DNA of 64,000 nucleotides from Trogon surrucura (lineage: Eukaryota > Chordata > Aves > Trogoniformes > Trogonidae): the NCBI GenBank assembly GCA_020746105.1, contig CM036636.1:5332001-5396000 (forward strand). The letters run 5' to 3'. Positions 60,972 to 64,000 of the stretch are shown in pieces (the first letter of the stretch is position 1; each line of letters begins with the position of its first letter). The notes under the pieces are model-generated. The model worked only from the letters and a program-made list of their open reading frames with translations, had not been told where the DNA came from and searched no databases. Position numbers and translations under genes: made by a program.

Positions 60972-63322
60972 CCTTTTTAAGATCCCCAGCAGAGAGGACA
61001 AACTTGAGCTTTGCTCTGAAGTCCTACAGATTTCAGTGACTATGATGTGGGAAAGTCAGTGTTGTCAAGACCAGCAGATCCTCCTGCCTCGAGGATTTCT
61101 GGGTTGTGTATCTCTCTCTCACGTTTTCTTTCTCTTCATACTCTCAGAAGATATTCCAGGCGCATAGTATTCTTTGTTTGCTTAGTCTCTCCTGCTATTC
61201 TGGCTCTTGGTTTTCTCAGGATGGGGAAATGATCCCCCAATTGTAATTTCAGACATTACCCTCTGTCTATTCTAGCCTACAAAAGGGATGTAATTCAACT
61301 CAGAGTGGAAACATGAATGTAGCCTCCACCAGATGTTTGTGGATTCCATGAGCTCTGTTTATGGATCCTTCATTAAAGTAATTTTGCTTTTGAAGGAAAC
61401 GTAAATAGCAAATATGGTTTCGATTTTATAAAACAATTGGAGACTTTTTGGGGTCTGTATTTATGTTGTGATAGCTTTTGCATTGTCAAGATATAAGTAC
61501 AAATTTTAAAAAGAAAATTCTTTTTAAATTGTAAACTTCTTTTTAGTCATGACAGGGCTATTGTTCCTTCCCAAGTCTTTGTTTAGTCCATCAAACCGAT
61601 ACTGAACAATCTTCCACAAACATGGTTTCCTTTCTTCTCTTCCCTAAGGACAAGAAACTTGGATATCTGAGCCCAGGCTTATTTCCCTTCATCCGTACTG
61701 AGTGCAGCACTTAGACGTGCTTAAAATTCAGCTAGTGACAGCTATGCACATGCTTAAACCTGATTATTTAACCAAATCAAGGTTTAAATTTGGAGGTGGC
61801 TGATTCAGCAAGTTTCTCACCCTATCTCACTTAAATTCAAAAGCACATTTCTGTTAATCAGCTCCTCACAGCAGCACAACTTGTGGCCTCCAGCATCCTC
61901 TGCTGAGGATAGTGATATCAAAAAGCCCAGATATTGATTAAGAATCTCTGAAAAAGGTTAAATATCACTTGGCACCTCGGATTGTAAAGCTGCATCTGAA
62001 ATCCTGCTGTAAAGTGACCTACCTTGCCTCGTTCTTTTGGCTAAGGTGTCTGCCAATATCTCTGAAGTTTTATCCCCTCACTGGAGAGGATGCTGGGTAC
62101 CCAAGTGATTCAGAGAGGCTTTCCAAATAGCAAATTTATCTTTGCCGCTGTGCCGTTCAGACAGCAAGCTCCTGTGTTAACTATTGCCCAGGTGAAGCCT
62201 GCAGAGATGAGGCAAGGGCTGCACACGTCCGCTCCCTCTGCCGACCCAGCCCCGATGCTTCGTAGCATCGCTGACTGCTGGCACGTGTAAATGCTCAGGC
62301 CCTGTAAACTGGGGTTATCTAAGAAAACCTGGAAATGGTTGCTTTTTTCAGGCCCATTTGAGGAGTTGCTCATGGAGAAAAAGCAGAGGTGTATTGTTTT
62401 GCTCCCAGGAATCTTTCTAGTTGGCTGAAAAAGCACCAGAAGCATTTGAGGAAAAGTTAACTGCGGATCCAGGGCCAGTAATGTCTCACTTCAGCTTTGG
62501 TCCAGCCATCAGCTCGCTTTTCATATGGCCAGACTGTGATAGTGAAATATCAATATTTGGGTAAAAGGGCAAGGAAGAAGCTTTGGATTTCTGGAAGGGA
62601 GCTACTGACCACTTATTCATGCTGCGGTTTCTGCTATTCAGAGGCTGGTTACTGTCCCTCAGATACTCTCTTTGAACAGGGTAAATGCAGCACAGCTTTG
62701 CAGAAACACCTTGTTGAGTATTTAGCTGTGTTCTGCACAAATGTTCTCTACTCTAGCATCAGGGTAGATCTCTGTTGCCTCGCATGGACTAGCAATAAAC
62801 CTGAGCTGCAATGCCTGACTTCCCCTGCGTTTGTGAGCTGATGCCAACTTCACAACACTGTTAAATCCTGAGATTGCTGATAGTGCTGGTCAGCATTGCA
62901 CATCTCTGAGGGACAGGCTTGGCCAGTGTACCCACCGGCTGTGTGGCACTGTGATTGGGTTCTCAAATGCCCCATCAGCCGGGAACCTGTATCTCTCTGT
63001 GTCTTGGCTGTCCGTGTGCAAGGGAGCAGACAGATGTCGGTTTAACCCTCCTTTTTTCCTGTTTACATTGCAAAGCTACTTGGAGCTTGCACAGTTTGTA
63101 CAGCCCTGGCCCAGCGGGACCTCTCAGAAGCTGTGTACTGCCATATAAATGCTAATGCAGACTAAATAAAAGCTTCCTTCTCTGTTTCATGGGCTCGTAG
63201 AGATGCTGATACCAGTCATAAAGCCATTTATCCTTACTCTGTTCTTAGGACGGGTCCATCCTTGGTGCATCCCAGGGCTCTCCTCGCTTAGAACCCCCTA
63301 GAAGAACAAGGTCCATCCTTGG

Positions 63323-63413
63323 GTGATATGGTTTAGGGGTGAACTTGTAGTGTAGAGTTAATGGTTGATCCCAAGGGTCTTTTCCAACCTGAATTGTTCT
63401 ATGATTCTATGAT
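63323..63413 (+). mobile_element. CR1 LINE 3'-terminal fragment
   Basis: The blocks gatatggtttaggggtgaac, agagttaatggttgatc and ggtcttttccaacctgaat run into gttctatgattctatgatct, the CR1 terminal octamer repeats. A short 5'-truncated CR1 copy in sense orientation. The 13-base word ggtccatccttgg occurs just before it and again about 55 bp upstream. Confidence 0.9.
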
Positions 63414-64000
63414 CTTGCATGCGCCCTTAGGATGATGTTCCCCAAGACCCCTCTCTACACTCTCACCCTTGTCCCCCTGCCCTGCCATGCTCAGAGTGGG
63501 CACGCCTGGCTCTCAGGTTAATTTTGAAGCACTGAGGGTCCAAGGGGAGCCCCAGGGAGCTGCGCTCAGCCCTGCCTGCAAGGCCAAGGCACCAGGTCTG
63601 CAGGGGGAAGGCACTGTGCTGTGCCTTGCAGCGCTTGGCATTGAGATGCTCCCTGGAGAGCTGCCAGGACCTCACTCACTCATCTCTAACCGGCGTTGTC
63701 AGTAAAAGAGAGTTTTGAAGATTTAACTAATTGACTAAATGTAGCCTTTCCTGTCAGGGCAAATTAGGGGAAGCCTTTATCCTGGATTTCGGCCCAGGAG
63801 GCTGGAGAAGATGAAGCTTGCCACATGCATTTGCGAACACGGGGTCACTTTCTCCTTCTTTAGGTCAGATGCCGACGAGATGTGTTGTGATGGGATTAGG
63901 CAGGTGGCTGATGTGAAGTGAGATTGCCCTGGCAGATCCTGCAATGCTGGTGACAGGGCTCTGCTGGAAGAAATGAGGATACTGTAAACACTTACCCAGC

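Larger units (their letters stand above)
1..64000 (+). other. COL27A1: COL27A1 gene body, internal part (type XXVII collagen alpha-1 chain)
   Basis: The window is an internal slice of one collagen gene read on the plus strand. Its 21 exons of 45 or 54 bp all start in phase 0 on a Gly codon, the hallmark of the fibrillar collagen family. Together they encode 357 residues of unbroken Gly-X-Y. The triplet series (for example GERGPDGSPGAK, GYIGLPGLFGLPG, KGFPGRPGPDG) follows the order I remember for vertebrate type XXVII collagen, and miR-455, a known resident of a COL27A1 intron, lies in the third complete intron. Type XXVII is a secreted homotrimeric fibrillar collagen of cartilage and other extracellular matrices. 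The signal peptide, N-terminal thrombospondin/laminin-G-like region, remaining triple helix and C-propeptide lie outside the window. COL24A1, the closest relative, is the main alternative but would not host miR-455. Confidence 0.93.
58294..64000 (+). other. COL27A1: Intron downstream of the last visible exon (5' part only)
   Basis: Donor gtaagc; the acceptor lies beyond the window. No further Gly-X-Y exon is seen. Contents: a moderately CpG-rich patch at about 60010-60180, an ACAG tetramer repeat at 60954-60971 and a CR1 tail at about 63323-63413. Confidence 0.83.

Noticed and set aside
63535..63620. GVQGEPQG/GLQGEG-like reading near the end of the window
   Set aside because: The Gly periodicity fails within a few residues and no acceptor or donor fits a 45- or 54-bp exon.
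1..64000. Search for tRNA, rRNA, CRISPR arrays, bacterial operons, viral genes or a second protein-coding gene
   Set aside because: None seen on either strand; the window is a vertebrate gene body.
1..64000. COL24A1 as the host gene
   Set aside because: Also a 45/54-bp-exon fibrillar collagen with large introns, but miR-455 and the type XXVII triplet order both point to COL27A1.

Overview
The window is vertebrate nuclear DNA, almost certainly from a bird. Long introns have GT-AG borders, interspersed repeats are sparse, and the recognisable ones are CR1 LINE tails ending in the ATTCTATG octamer. No bacterial or viral gene organisation is visible. The whole 64 kb lies inside one plus-strand gene, which I identify as COL27A1, the gene for the type XXVII collagen alpha-1 chain. 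Neither end of the gene is present.

Twenty-one short coding exons lie between 3599 and 58293. Each is exactly 45 or 54 bp, begins with a complete Gly codon, ends on a complete codon and is flanked by AG and GT. Joined together they give 1,071 bp, or 357 residues: 119 Gly-X-Y triplets with no interruption. The order and content of the triplets match my memory of the vertebrate type XXVII chain closely enough that no exon seems to be missing, even across the 12.9-kb intron (10501-23430) and the 7.0-kb intron (44267-51313).

The intron between the third and fourth exons holds the hairpin of microRNA miR-455 (9139-9234), with both mature arms recognisable. miR-455 is a known intronic passenger of COL27A1, so this independently confirms the gene. 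Host and microRNA should share one transcript: the exons encode part of a cartilage fibril collagen, and the intron releases a microRNA linked to cartilage biology.

The rest is intron. It holds a few CR1 fragments, one probable ancient MIR-type SINE relic, simple repeats, two CpG-dense patches (about 16945-17400 and 25405-25600) and two stretches that read like conserved regulatory DNA (about 47520-47860 and 56590-56870). The many open reading frames in the introns, including a 284-codon antisense one, show no domain I recognise and are not called as genes. I found no tRNA, rRNA, CRISPR array or second protein-coding gene.
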